From Sphaerisporangium siamense (GTDB taxonomy: Bacteria; Actinomycetota; Actinomycetes; Streptosporangiales; Streptosporangiaceae), in assembly GCF_014205275.1 (NCBI RefSeq), contig NZ_JACHND010000001.1, positions 5,456,001 to 5,520,000 of the forward strand: a stretch of 64,000 nucleotides of DNA, written 5' to 3'. This document shows, one piece after another, positions 1 to 7,611 of the stretch (position 1 is its first letter; the number at the start of each line of letters is the position of its first letter). The position numbers and the translations under genes are program-made. A model generated the notes under the pieces. The model saw only the letters and a list, made by a program, of their open reading frames with translations, had not been told where the DNA came from and made no database searches.

Positions 1-450
1 CGCGTTGTCGCCCTCGGGGTACAACCGGCCGACCATGGTCGAGATGTTCGGCTTGAGCAGGCCGGTGCCGGCCACGATCAGCCCCAGGCCCAGCCACACC
101 AGCGTGGCCCCCTCGATCGGGACGGCCATGCAGATGTGCCCGAGCATGATCACGCAGCCACCGGCGAGCACCGCCTTGCGCGCGCCGAGCACCCGGTCGG
201 CCAGCCATCCGCCGGGCAGCGCCAGCAGGTAGACCAGCGCGCCGTAGACGCCGACGACCGCGGTCGCGGTGGTCTTGGGCAGGCCGAGCCCGCCGCCGGA
301 CACCGTGGCGACCAGGAAGAAGAACAGGATGGCGCGCAGCCCGTAGAAGCTGAAGCGCTCCCACATCTCGGTCATGAAAAGCGTGACGATGCCGCGCGGA
401 TGACCGAAGATCGTTCTCTCCCGCGCGCGCTGGCCGGCCTCTACGGACAT
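1..450 (-). CDS. POT-family proton-coupled oligopeptide transporter, N-terminal part
   Basis: The minus strand reads from an ATG at 450 without a stop to the window edge, giving the first 150 residues of a POT/PTR (MFS) peptide transporter. It would import di- and tripeptides with protons across the plasma membrane. The N-terminus holds the family signature ExxERFxYY as EMWERFSFYG, followed by a hydrophobic helix (ILFFFLVATV), and later the GTGLLKPNIS segment typical of these proteins near helix 5. The remaining helices lie outside the window. A poor ribosome site (GGGGG) precedes the ATG. It is divergent from the acyl-CoA ligase at 757. The family assignment is firm; substrate range is not visible. 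Confidence 0.88.
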   Translation of the reverse strand, partial: MSVEAGQRARERTIFGHPRGIVTLFMTEMWERFSFYGLRAILFFFLVATVSGGGLGLPKTTATAVVGVYGALVYLLALPGGWLADRVLGARKAVLAGGCVIMLGHICMAVPIEGATLVWLGLGLIVAGTGLLKPNISTMVGRLYPEGDNA

Positions 451-756
451 GCCGGTACGCCCCCGTTTCGCTCAGGTGCCGCGATCTCCCCCGAGACCGC
501 GTGATCGCCTCCGGACGGGCGTCAGGCACGCTCCGACCAGATGGGCCGATTGTCCTGAATATCCGAAAAAGTGCTCACTGTACAAATATGGGCGCTCGCT
601 GTCCGTCTACCTGATCACGCCGCGTGGCCGTCCGGACACCCCCCGGGGCCGCCGGGAGGAGGGGCGTCCCTTCTCACCCGCGAGGTCTTGTCTGCCATGA
701 ACGCCTGTGGTGCGATGCATGCCACCTGTGCACGCGGGATCACCAGGAGGCGCGAC
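451..756. other. Divergent intergenic region, transporter/acyl-CoA ligase
   Basis: This 306-base gap between divergent genes should hold both promoters. An AT-richer patch lies at 550-592, in strong contrast to the flanks, but I could not place a convincing -35/-10 pair. No RNA gene or repeat was recognised. Confidence 0.5.
745..750 (+). promoter_or_regulatory. Ribosome binding site deciding the acyl-CoA ligase start
   Basis: AGGAGG six bases before the ATG at 757; this rules out the longer in-frame start at 571. Confidence 0.85.
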
Positions 757-2601
757 ATGGCCGACCCCCGGGTCATTGCGGAACGTTCCGAGATCGAGGC
801 CGAGATCGCCGGCCGCACCATCTGCGATCAGCTCAAGCTCACGGCCGAGCGCTTCCCCGACGCCCCAGCCTACTCCGACCCCGCGCCCGAAGGCGGCTGG
901 ACCACCCTGACCTACGCCGAGGCCCGCCGCCGCGTCCTCGCGATCGCCGCGGGCTTCGCCGCGCTCGGCCTCGGCCCCGGCGAGGCCGTCGCGCTCATGA
1001 TGGTGAACCGCAGCGAGCACGTCCTGGCCGACCTCGGCGCCGTCCACGCCGGCGGCGTGGCCTGCTCGATCTACTCGACCTTCGCCCCCGACCAGGTCGC
1101 CTTCGTCGCCGGGGACGTCGGCGCCCGCATCGCGGTGCTCGGCGGCCCCGACGACCTCGACCGCTGGCGGCAGGTCCTGGCGGGGCCCGGCGGCCCGCGC
1201 AAGGTCATCGTGCTGTCCGGCGCCCCCGAGGGCGAGCGGTTCATGAGCTGGGACGACTTCCTCGCGCTCGGCGAGCGCGAGCTGGCGCGCGACCCGGCGG
1301 CCGTGGAGGCCCGCGCCGCCGCCGTCACCGCGGGCGACGTGCTCAGCGTGCTGTACACCTCCGGCACCACCGGCGACCCCAAGGGCGTGCCGCTCACCCA
1401 CGCCGGCATCTTCTACGAGGTCGTGGGCACCGACCGCCTGACCCGGCTGCCCGAGCGCGGCCCGCAGATCTCCTACCTGACCTACGCCCACATCGCCGAG
1501 CGCGTGCTCAGCCTGTACCTGCCGCTGTTCAAGGTCTCCCACATCCACTTCTGCACCGACATGGCCCAGCTCGGCGCCGTCCTCGGCCAGGTCAAGCCCG
1601 TGCTCTTCTTCGGCGTGCCGCGCGTCTGGGAGAAGATGATGGCCCGCCTGCAGGCGCTGCTCAGCACCCAGCCGGAGGAACAGCAGGACCAGGTGCGCGC
1701 CGCCATGGCCGCCGGCCTCGCGTACGTGGAGGCGCTGCAGTACGGCCGCACGCCGTCCCCCGAGGTCACCGCGGCCTACGACCGCGCCGACGCGGCCCTG
1801 CTGGCGATCATCCGGTCCATGATCGGCTTCGAGAACGCCCGCTGGCTGGCCACGGCGGCGGCGCCCATGCCGCTGGAGGTGCAGCGCTTCTTCGCCGGCC
1901 TCGGCATGAAGGTCCTGGACGTGTACGGCATGACCGAGACCAGCGGGGCGTTCACCGCCAACAGCGACGGCGAGTTCAAGCTCGGCACGGTCGGGCGGCC
2001 CGGCCCCGGCGTCGAGGTTCGCATCGCCGAGGACGGCGAGATCATCACCCGCAGCCCGGCCAACACCCCGGGCTACCTGCACCGCCCCGAGGCCACCGCC
2101 GAGCTCATCGACGAGGACGGCTGGCTGCGCACCGGCGACGTCGGCTCGATCGACGAGGACGGCTTCGTCAGCATCCTCGACCGCAAGAAAGAACTGATCA
2201 TCACCGCGGGCGGCGAGAACATCTCCCCGGCCAACACCGAGAACTACCTCAAGGAGCACCCGCTCATCGGCCAGGCCCTCGCCTACGGCGACCGCAGGCC
2301 CTACGTCGTGGCGGTCCTCACCCTGGACGGCGAGGTCGCCCCGGTGTGGGCGCGCGGGCACGGCATCGAGTTCACCACCCTCGCCGAGCTGGCCGCGCAC
2401 CCCGACGTGCTCAAGGAGGTCGAGGCCGCCGTCGCCGCCGCCAACGGCAAGCTCGCCCGCGTCCAGCAGGTCAAGAAGTGGCGCCTGCTGCCGGACGAGT
2501 GGACCGCCGAGACGTTCGAGCTCACCCCGAGCCTCAAGCTCAAGCGGCGCGTCATCCACACCAGGTACGCCGAGGTGATCGACGCCATGTACGAGGGCTG
2601 A
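757..2601 (+). CDS. AMP-dependent acyl-CoA synthetase (long-chain fatty acid CoA ligase, FadD15-like)
   Basis: This 614-residue enzyme belongs to the ANL superfamily and should activate a fatty acid with ATP to an acyl-adenylate and then transfer it to CoA, in the cytoplasm or at the membrane. The AMP-binding P-loop YTSGTTGDPKG lies at about residues 200-210, YGMTETSG at about 390, the GWLRTGD hinge region at about 455, followed by DRKKELIITAGGENISP with the C-terminal domain lysine region. The open frame extends further upstream, but the ATG at 757 has AGGAGG at 745-750 with a 6-base spacer and starts the conserved N-terminus. Length is normal for the FadD15/long-chain group. Chain-length preference cannot be read from sequence. 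Confidence 0.9.
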   Translation: MADPRVIAERSEIEAEIAGRTICDQLKLTAERFPDAPAYSDPAPEGGWTTLTYAEARRRVLAIAAGFAALGLGPGEAVALMMVNRSEHVLADLGAVHAGGVACSIYSTFAPDQVAFVAGDVGARIAVLGGPDDLDRWRQVLAGPGGPRKVIVLSGAPEGERFMSWDDFLALGERELARDPAAVEARAAAVTAGDVLSVLYTSGTTGDPKGVPLTHAGIFYEVVGTDRLTRLPERGPQISYLTYAHIAERVLSLYLPLFKVSHIHFCTDMAQLGAVLGQVKPVLFFGVPRVWEKMMARLQALLSTQPEEQQDQVRAAMAAGLAYVEALQYGRTPSPEVTAAYDRADAALLAIIRSMIGFENARWLATAAAPMPLEVQRFFAGLGMKVLDVYGMTETSGAFTANSDGEFKLGTVGRPGPGVEVRIAEDGEIITRSPANTPGYLHRPEATAELIDEDGWLRTGDVGSIDEDGFVSILDRKKELIITAGGENISPANTENYLKEHPLIGQALAYGDRRPYVVAVLTLDGEVAPVWARGHGIEFTTLAELAAHPDVLKEVEAAVAAANGKLARVQQVKKWRLLPDEWTAETFELTPSLKLKRRVIHTRYAEVIDAMYEG

Positions 2602-2731
2602 CCGGCGGCCCCCTCCGTCCCGGCGGTCCTGTCCCCGTCTGTGTCCCGGCGTCGTCCCGGCGTCGTCCCGTCGGCCGGTGTTTTACCCGAGGGGGCGCGT
2701 GTCGGGCTCCGGGGGTTTACCGGCCGGTGCC

Positions 2732-2737
2732 TAGCCT
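2732..2737 (+). promoter_or_regulatory. -10 element (TAGCCT) of a leaderless transcript
   Basis: TAGCCT ends 7 bases before the ATG at 2745, the distance expected when transcription starts at the start codon. No Shine-Dalgarno sequence is present. The same arrangement recurs at several other genes in the window. Confidence 0.6.
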
Positions 2738-2744
2738 CCACCGC

Positions 2745-3656
2745 ATGACCATGAGACGTCTGCTCACGTCCTCGGTGGCCGGGCTGGTGGGGCTCGCGGT
2801 CCTGGCGGAGGCGCCGGCGGCGCCCGCCGCGGCGCCCCCGCCCTCGTCCCGGGGGACTCCGGCGGCGGGGCCCGCGCGGGCTCCCGAGCGGCCGGCCATC
2901 CGGTCGGTGCGGATCCGCCCGAGGAGCCCGGTGGCCCGGCCCCGTGGCGTGGTCCGCCTGGTCGTCGAGGTGGTGGCCCGGGGCGCCTCCGGCAGGAACG
3001 GGGTCACCCTGCGCGTCGAACCGGCACGCCGCCGCGCCGTGAAGCGCCCCCGGGCGCACGTGAAGCGCTCACCGGCGCAGGTGAAGCGCTCCCCGCGGAA
3101 GCGCCCCCCGGCCCGTGGGAGGCCCGCCACGCGGCCCGCGGTCGCGGCGCGGCCCTCCCTGGCCGCCCGCTCGGGCGCCGCCGTGGCCGGCCTCGCGGGG
3201 CCGGGCTGGGAGCTGTGGCGGTTCGATCCGCCGGTCGGGCTCACCCGCTGGTACCCGGCGGGCCGGTGGCGGGTGGTCGCGACCGCGAGGAACGCCGGGG
3301 GAGCGCGCTCGACGGCCTCCTCGACGTTCCTGTTCCGCAAGGCCACGATGTTCAGCGGGGTCCGCGTGACCCCGGTGCGCGGGCGCGCGTGGCGGGTGCG
3401 CGTCTCCGGCACCCTCATGCGGGTCGATCCCACGGGCAGGTATGACTACTGGTCCTTCCCCGGTCAGCGGGTCACGGTGCAGTTCAGGAAGCACGGGGGC
3501 CGGAAGTGGCGGAGCGTCGCCAAGGCCCGCACCGACGGGGAGGGCCGGTTCGCACGGCAGGTGAGACGGGCACATGGGACATGGCGCGTGATATATCCAG
3601 GAAACTCGCATTATTCTCGAAGTGCTACCTCACGCCGACATGTAGCTAGGAAATAG
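2745..3656 (+). CDS. Secreted Arg/Lys-rich protein, paralogue of the next gene
   Basis: This 303-residue protein begins with a signal peptide (MRR, then a hydrophobic stretch, then Ala/Pro-rich). It has no family I can name. Two beta-type segments are apparent: an N-terminal one opening with IRSVRIRPRSPV, and a C-terminal one of about 85 residues ending with GTWRVIYPGNSHYSRS. Both match the order and motifs of the protein encoded at 3818 (IESVKVTPDPVV; GTWKVVFEGARGLYGSS), so the two are tandem paralogues. This copy is strongly basic and carries an insertion with three 7-residue repeats (VKRPRAH, VKRSPAQ, VKRSPRK). The start is set by a -10 element 7 bases upstream, so a leaderless mRNA is likely; an ATG at 2751 is the alternative. 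Function unknown; an extracellular or wall-binding role is inference. Confidence 0.75.
   Translation: MTMRRLLTSSVAGLVGLAVLAEAPAAPAAAPPPSSRGTPAAGPARAPERPAIRSVRIRPRSPVARPRGVVRLVVEVVARGASGRNGVTLRVEPARRRAVKRPRAHVKRSPAQVKRSPRKRPPARGRPATRPAVAARPSLAARSGAAVAGLAGPGWELWRFDPPVGLTRWYPAGRWRVVATARNAGGARSTASSTFLFRKATMFSGVRVTPVRGRAWRVRVSGTLMRVDPTGRYDYWSFPGQRVTVQFRKHGGRKWRSVAKARTDGEGRFARQVRRAHGTWRVIYPGNSHYSRSATSRRHVARK
3039..3101 (+). repeat. Three 21-bp in-frame tandem repeats
   Basis: Units start at 3039, 3060 and 3081, each beginning GTGAAGCGC, and encode the heptads VKRPRAH, VKRSPAQ and VKRSPRK inside the basic secreted protein. The paralogue downstream lacks them. Confidence 0.8.
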
Positions 3657-3817
3657 GACAAATAGGCATACGTCCTGCCGTAACCTGTGTGGCGGAGTGT
3701 CCATTTTGTAATAATCAGTGGGGCGATTCCCGGCAACTTTCCCCGTCCTGAGAGCGTCTATGACGTAGGCACACCCCCGCTTGGGATGCCTTTCTCTACG
3801 GGGAGAGGAAAGTCCGC

Positions 3818-4660
3818 ATGATGAAACGCATCGCCACCGCTCTGGTGGCGGCCGCCATGGGCGCCTCGGTGCTCACGGTGGCGGCTCCGGCGCTGGCCGA
3901 CCCGGCGCCGGACGACCCGGTGAGCATCGAATCCGTCAAGGTGACCCCCGACCCGGTGGTCATCCGCGGGTCCGATGACGTCACGGTCACGGCCACGGTC
4001 CACACCGTGAACGCCACGGACGTCAAGATCGGCTTCGGGCCGACGGGGCAGGGCGGCGCGCGTGACTGCAACCCGTGCCCCGGCGCCGCGAAGGCGTCCG
4101 CCGGTGGCGCGGAGTGGAAGACCTGGACCCGGAGCGTCGTCCTGGACCGCCACGACCCGGACGGCAAGTGGGTCGTGTACGTCGAGGCGACCGGACGCGA
4201 CGGCAAGGTCGTCAAGGCCGAGTCCTCCTTCCACGTCCGGCACGTGACCGTGCACAAGCCGTACCGCGGCCCCCGCGCGACGCGGATCGAAGGGTTCGAC
4301 GCGAGCCCCGAGCCGGTCAGGAAGGGCCGCAAGCTGACGCTCGAAGGCAGGCTCACCGCCGCCAGGTGCCGTGGCAACTGGTGGTGGAACGGCGACGTCT
4401 TCGTCGTCGGCGACGGCCGCTGCCGCGACGACCACCGCTGGAGCAGCTGGCGCCAGGTCGGCTGGCAGGACGTCAAGGTGTACTTCCACCCCGCGCGCGG
4501 CGGCCGGTGGCAGTACGTTGACACGATCGGGACCAACCCGGACGGGACCTTCTACACGAGGATCCCGGCCTACTGGTCCGGCACGTGGAAGGTCGTCTTC
4601 GAGGGCGCGCGCGGCCTGTACGGGTCGTCGGCGACCGACTACGTGAAGGTCGTCGGCTGA
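3818..4660 (+). CDS. Secreted two-domain beta-rich protein of unknown function
   Basis: This 280-residue protein has a clear Sec signal peptide (MMKR, hydrophobic core, cleavage after APALA before DPAP). The mature part shows an N-terminal domain starting IESVKVTP with alternating Thr/Val strands, an internal pair CNPC, and a C-terminal domain with Trp-rich motifs (GNWWWNG, WSSWRQVGW) and the ending GTWKVVFEGARG. Cys residues at CNPC and around GRCRDD suggest disulfides, as expected outside the cell. GGGAGAGGAA at 3801-3810 is a strong ribosome site 7 bases before the ATG. It follows its paralogue at 2745 by 161 bases and faces a convergent gene across a terminator. I recognise no named family; an Ig-like fold is only a guess. 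Confidence 0.8.
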   Translation: MMKRIATALVAAAMGASVLTVAAPALADPAPDDPVSIESVKVTPDPVVIRGSDDVTVTATVHTVNATDVKIGFGPTGQGGARDCNPCPGAAKASAGGAEWKTWTRSVVLDRHDPDGKWVVYVEATGRDGKVVKAESSFHVRHVTVHKPYRGPRATRIEGFDASPEPVRKGRKLTLEGRLTAARCRGNWWWNGDVFVVGDGRCRDDHRWSSWRQVGWQDVKVYFHPARGGRWQYVDTIGTNPDGTFYTRIPAYWSGTWKVVFEGARGLYGSSATDYVKVVG

Positions 4661-4680
4661 CGGGCCGATGAGCGAACGGC

Positions 4681-4715
4681 GGAACGCCCGGTCCCCACGC
4701 GGGGCCGGGCGTTCC
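4681..4715. terminator. Bidirectional intrinsic terminator hairpin
   Basis: Arms 4681-4696 and 4701-4715 (GGAACGCCCGG with CCGGGCGTTCC, plus CCCC/GGGG and one bulged T) enclose a 4-base loop. It lies between convergent genes ending at 4660 and 4732. There is no long T tract, as is usual in high-GC actinobacteria. Confidence 0.8.
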
Positions 4716-4731
4716 GTCGTCTCCGGACGGT

Positions 4732-5022
4732 CTACGGCTCCCGCGCGAGCTCCAGGGCGGTCAGGTCCAGAGCGCTCAGCGTGAGGATGTTCGCGATCTG
4801 GTCGACCGGCATCCCGGCGTCGCCGAGCTGGGTGATGGTGACCGCCGCGCGCAGGAACACCCGGCCGATCACCACCTCGTCCACGTCCGGCATGTCCCTG
4901 CGGAAGAAGTCCGCCAGCTGCTGCCCCACCTCGCGGTCGGCGTGCACGCGCGGGTGGTTCAGCTCGGGGCTGGACAGGATGTCGGCCAGGTCCCTGCGCT
5001 CGTCGTCGGTGAGCTTGCTCAA
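4732..5022 (-). CDS. Small hypothetical alpha-helical protein
   Basis: This 96-residue, Asp/Leu-rich, probably cytoplasmic protein starts MSKLTDDERRDLADIL and has no signal peptide or membrane segment. The composition and heptad-like leucines (LTLSALDLTALEL at the C-terminus) suggest a helical protein. I do not recognise a family. Codon use is like that of the neighbours, and the frame is closed by a TAG next to a strong terminator, which supports a real gene. It lies downstream of and on the same strand as the IHF-like gene, about 137 bases away, and could be co-transcribed with it. Confidence 0.6.
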   Translation of the reverse strand: MSKLTDDERRDLADILSSPELNHPRVHADREVGQQLADFFRRDMPDVDEVVIGRVFLRAAVTITQLGDAGMPVDQIANILTLSALDLTALELAREP

Positions 5023-5159
5023 AGGTGGTCGCCTCCCGCAGCGGTGTCCGTCACAGGGAGACTATGCGGTGGCGATCTCCGGGAGAACGCCACCCCGCCG
5101 GTGATCGGCGGGGCCGTGCCGGACAGTGCGCCGAACCCTGGGCCGGCCGTGCCGCACGC

Positions 5160-5468
5160 TCAGCGGGTGACCGCTTCGACGAGCTTGCGCCGCTGCTGCG
5201 CGCCGAGGCCGCCGACGCGCCGCTTCTCGTCCACGCCGGCCCGCTCCATCAGCGCGGCGGCCTTGGTGGGGCCGATCCCGGACAGGGCGCGCAGGGCCTG
5301 CGACACCTTGATCTTCTTGGCCGTGTCGTCTTCGCGGTCGAACAACTGGGCCAGCGTCAGCTCCCCGGTCTTCAAGCGCGCGAGGAGCGCCGCGCGCGCC
5401 TGCCGGGCCTCGGTCGCCTTGACGAGAGCGGCCTGGCGCTGCTCGGGGGTGAGGACAGGGAGGGCCAT
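5160..5468 (-). CDS. Integration host factor-like DNA-binding protein (mIHF/sIHF family)
   Basis: This 102-residue basic protein matches the actinobacterial integration host factor family (mIHF of mycobacteria, sIHF of Streptomyces), nucleoid proteins that bend DNA. It starts MALPVLTPEQRQAAL, like the family's MALPPLTPEQR, and keeps the helix-two-turn-helix region ALRALSGIGPTKAAALMERAG and the RRVGGLGAQQRR tail. ATG 5468 is preceded by AAGGAG; a longer upstream frame lacks support. The family gene normally sits beside gmk; here there is no gmk, rpoZ or pyrF nearby, and the middle of the protein (TLAQLFDREDDTAKKI) differs from the usual sequence. It is therefore likely to be a second, divergent copy, which cannot be confirmed from this window. 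Confidence 0.82.
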   Translation of the reverse strand: MALPVLTPEQRQAALVKATEARQARAALLARLKTGELTLAQLFDREDDTAKKIKVSQALRALSGIGPTKAAALMERAGVDEKRRVGGLGAQQRRKLVEAVTR

Positions 5469-5717
5469 CAAGTACTCCTTGGATGGTTCGATGTCGTGGG
5501 GCGTATGACCGCTTCGTTGCGGTCGGGGGTGTGTTACCCCCACGTCGGGCGTTAATCATGGGTTCTCCAGGCCAGGGCCTGTTCCGGGCCGCTGCCCATC
5601 TCCCTCGACATGTCACATAAATCGTAAAATTTGGGTCTTCAAAGTTCGGACTCACGGCCTGACTCTCAGTGAAGGCGCGTGGCGAAACCCCCGAGCGCGC
5701 GCCTGAGGGAGGAACAC

Positions 5718-6995
5718 GTGAGACGACGTCTGTACGTCGCGTTCGCCGTCCTGGCACTGCTGCTGACCAGCGGCGTCACCGCGGTGGGCGCCGCCGCCGA
5801 GCCGCCGGGCAACTACCAGTACCTGGTCCAGGGGCCGAGCACGGCCCAGGAGCGGACCGCCGTGGTGCGGACCGGCGCCGCGATCGACGAGGTGGCCGCC
5901 GCCTCGGTCGTGGTCACCGCCAGCGAGGCCGAGGTCGCCGCCATCAAGGACCTCGGGTACACGGTCAAACGGCTGCCGCGGCCGCTCGCCCCGTCGCTGC
6001 CGCGCCCGCAGGACTTCCCCTCCGCGGACTCCGGTTACCACAACTACGCCGAGATGACCGCCGAGATCAACCAGCTCGTCGCCCGGTACCCGAACCTGCT
6101 CAGGAAGACGAGCTACGGCACCTCCTACGGCGGCCGCGACCTGATCGCCGTCAAGGTGAGCGACAACGCCGGCGTGGACGAGGACGAGCCCGAGGTGCTG
6201 TTCACCCACCACCAGCACGCCCGTGAGCACCTGACCGTCGAGATGGCGCTCTACCTGCTCAACCTGTTCACCAGCTCCTACGGGACCGACACCAGGATCA
6301 CCAACCTGATCAACACCCGGGAGATCTGGATCCTGCCCGACCTCAACCCCGACGGCGGCGAGTACGACATCGCCACCGGCTCCTACCGGTCCTGGCGCAA
6401 GAACCGGCAGCCGAACTCCGGCTCGTCCTATGTCGGCACCGACCTGAACCGCAACTGGGCCTACAAGTGGGGCTGCTGCGGCGGGTCCTCCGGCTCGACC
6501 TCCAGCGAGACCTACCGCGGCCCGTCGGCCGAGTCCGCGACCGAGGTGCGCGCGGCGGCGAACTTCGTGCGAGGGCGGGTCGTGGGCGGCGTCCAGCAGA
6601 TCAAGGCCCACATCGACTGGCACACCTACTCGGAGCTGGTGCTGTGGCCGTACGGCTACACCTACAACGACACCGCGCCCGGCCTGACCGCCGACGACGC
6701 GAGCGCGTTCGCCACGCTCGGCCGCAACATGGCGAGCACCAACGGCTACACCCCCGAGCAGTCCAGCGACCTGTACATCACCGACGGCAGCGTCAACGAC
6801 TGGATGTGGTTCAACCACAAGATCTTCAGCTACACCTTCGAGATGTACCCGCGCGGCAGCTCGCCGGGGTTCTACCCGCCCGATGAGCAGATCGTCCCGC
6901 AGACCACGCGCAACAAGGAGGCGGTGCTGCGCTTCCTGGAGTACGCCGACTGCGTCTACCGCATCATCGGCAAGCAGTCGCAGTACTGCGCGTAG
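5718..6995 (+). CDS. Secreted zinc carboxypeptidase, M14 family
   Basis: This 425-residue pre-proenzyme has a signal peptide ([15 protein letters not shown]), a propeptide to about residue 100 and an M14 catalytic domain. Zinc ligands are visible as His167 and Glu170 in HARE and His302 in DWHTY; DLNRNW carries the substrate-binding Asn-Arg, and the catalytic glutamate is in TFEMYPRG near the C-terminus. It should remove C-terminal residues from peptides outside the cell, like the secreted carboxypeptidase T/SG enzymes of actinomycetes. The GTG at 5718 has GGGAGGAA upstream with a 5-base spacer and begins the signal peptide directly, so it is preferred over an in-frame start at 5679. Two adjacent cysteines (WGCCGG) are typical of the CPT-like group. 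Confidence 0.92.
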   Translation: MRRRLYVAFAVLALLLTSGVTAVGAAAEPPGNYQYLVQGPSTAQERTAVVRTGAAIDEVAAASVVVTASEAEVAAIKDLGYTVKRLPRPLAPSLPRPQDFPSADSGYHNYAEMTAEINQLVARYPNLLRKTSYGTSYGGRDLIAVKVSDNAGVDEDEPEVLFTHHQHAREHLTVEMALYLLNLFTSSYGTDTRITNLINTREIWILPDLNPDGGEYDIATGSYRSWRKNRQPNSGSSYVGTDLNRNWAYKWGCCGGSSGSTSSETYRGPSAESATEVRAAANFVRGRVVGGVQQIKAHIDWHTYSELVLWPYGYTYNDTAPGLTADDASAFATLGRNMASTNGYTPEQSSDLYITDGSVNDWMWFNHKIFSYTFEMYPRGSSPGFYPPDEQIVPQTTRNKEAVLRFLEYADCVYRIIGKQSQYCA

Positions 6996-7611
6996 CGTCC
7001 CCGCCGCTCCCGGACCCGCGTACCACGGCGACGGGAGATGACGGGCCTGTCCCAGGGGTCCCGCGGATTCGCTTCTTTCTCAGCAGTCACCAGGTAATGC
7101 GAATTTTCGGGACCTTTCGCTTTTTGCGGGCAGACGTGACTCTCAGTACAGACACCTGCAAATCTCCTGACCAGGCGTCGGGAAGCGACCAGGTGCGACG
7201 GCGTCCGCCGACCCGGCCGGGATTCGTGGCCCCCCGGGAACGCGGCGCCGTCCGTCGCCGCGCCGGTGTCCCGGGACGCCGGCGCGGCCGTCGCCCCGGC
7301 CGTGACCCCGTCCGGAATCGGGGGTGGGATCACGGCCGGACCGGCGGCGCGGACACCCGCCCGGATCCGCGGGACGTCGTGCGGCGATACGGGCCCCCGG
7401 CGGTCTGAAGTAAGCTTTCCTGTCCCGTAGGCATCAAAGGACCGCTCCCACCACAGGGAGCGCGGCCTGGCGCGTCCGGGGGCGCCATCCCGGGTCGGCC
7501 GAAGCCGCCGGTGCGGGCCCCCGGCGGACGGTGGGCGTGCCGCGGGTTGGAACCATAGCACCTGGTAGGGGAGCACCCCTGCGCGTCCGCCCTGGAACGA
7601 GGAGCCCGATC
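6996..7611. other. 616-base intergenic region with structured deaD leader
   Basis: No credible gene was found here on either strand. The helicase-proximal part contains two hairpins (7443-7449 with 7456-7462; 7505-7511 with 7521-7527) and a perfect 14-base direct repeat CGGGCCCCCGGCGG at 7390-7403 and 7514-7527. An AT-richer stretch at 7080-7160 could hold a promoter. Confidence 0.5.
7443..7527 (+). promoter_or_regulatory. Possible structured 5' leader of the DEAD-box helicase mRNA
   Basis: Two stem-loops (CGCTCCC/GGGAGCG with a 6-base loop, and CCGCCGG/CCGGCGG with a 9-base loop) lie 85-170 bases before the helicase start. RNA helicase mRNAs often have long regulated leaders; a regulatory role here is inference. 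Confidence 0.4.

Noticed and set aside
607-2559. Long open frame antisense to the acyl-CoA ligase gene
   Set aside because: Its translation is Gly/Ala/Val/Asp-rich without motifs and mirrors the third-codon GC of the true gene on the plus strand, which has complete AMP-binding motifs and a ribosome site.
624-2744. Upstream extension of the first secreted protein's frame through the ligase gene
   Set aside because: The sequence is Arg/Pro-rich shadow coding. A signal peptide starts at 2745 with a -10 element 7 bases upstream.
7097-7408. Plus-strand open frame of 103 codons before deaD
   Set aside because: Arg-rich composition, no ribosome site and no family; the region reads as untranslated leader.
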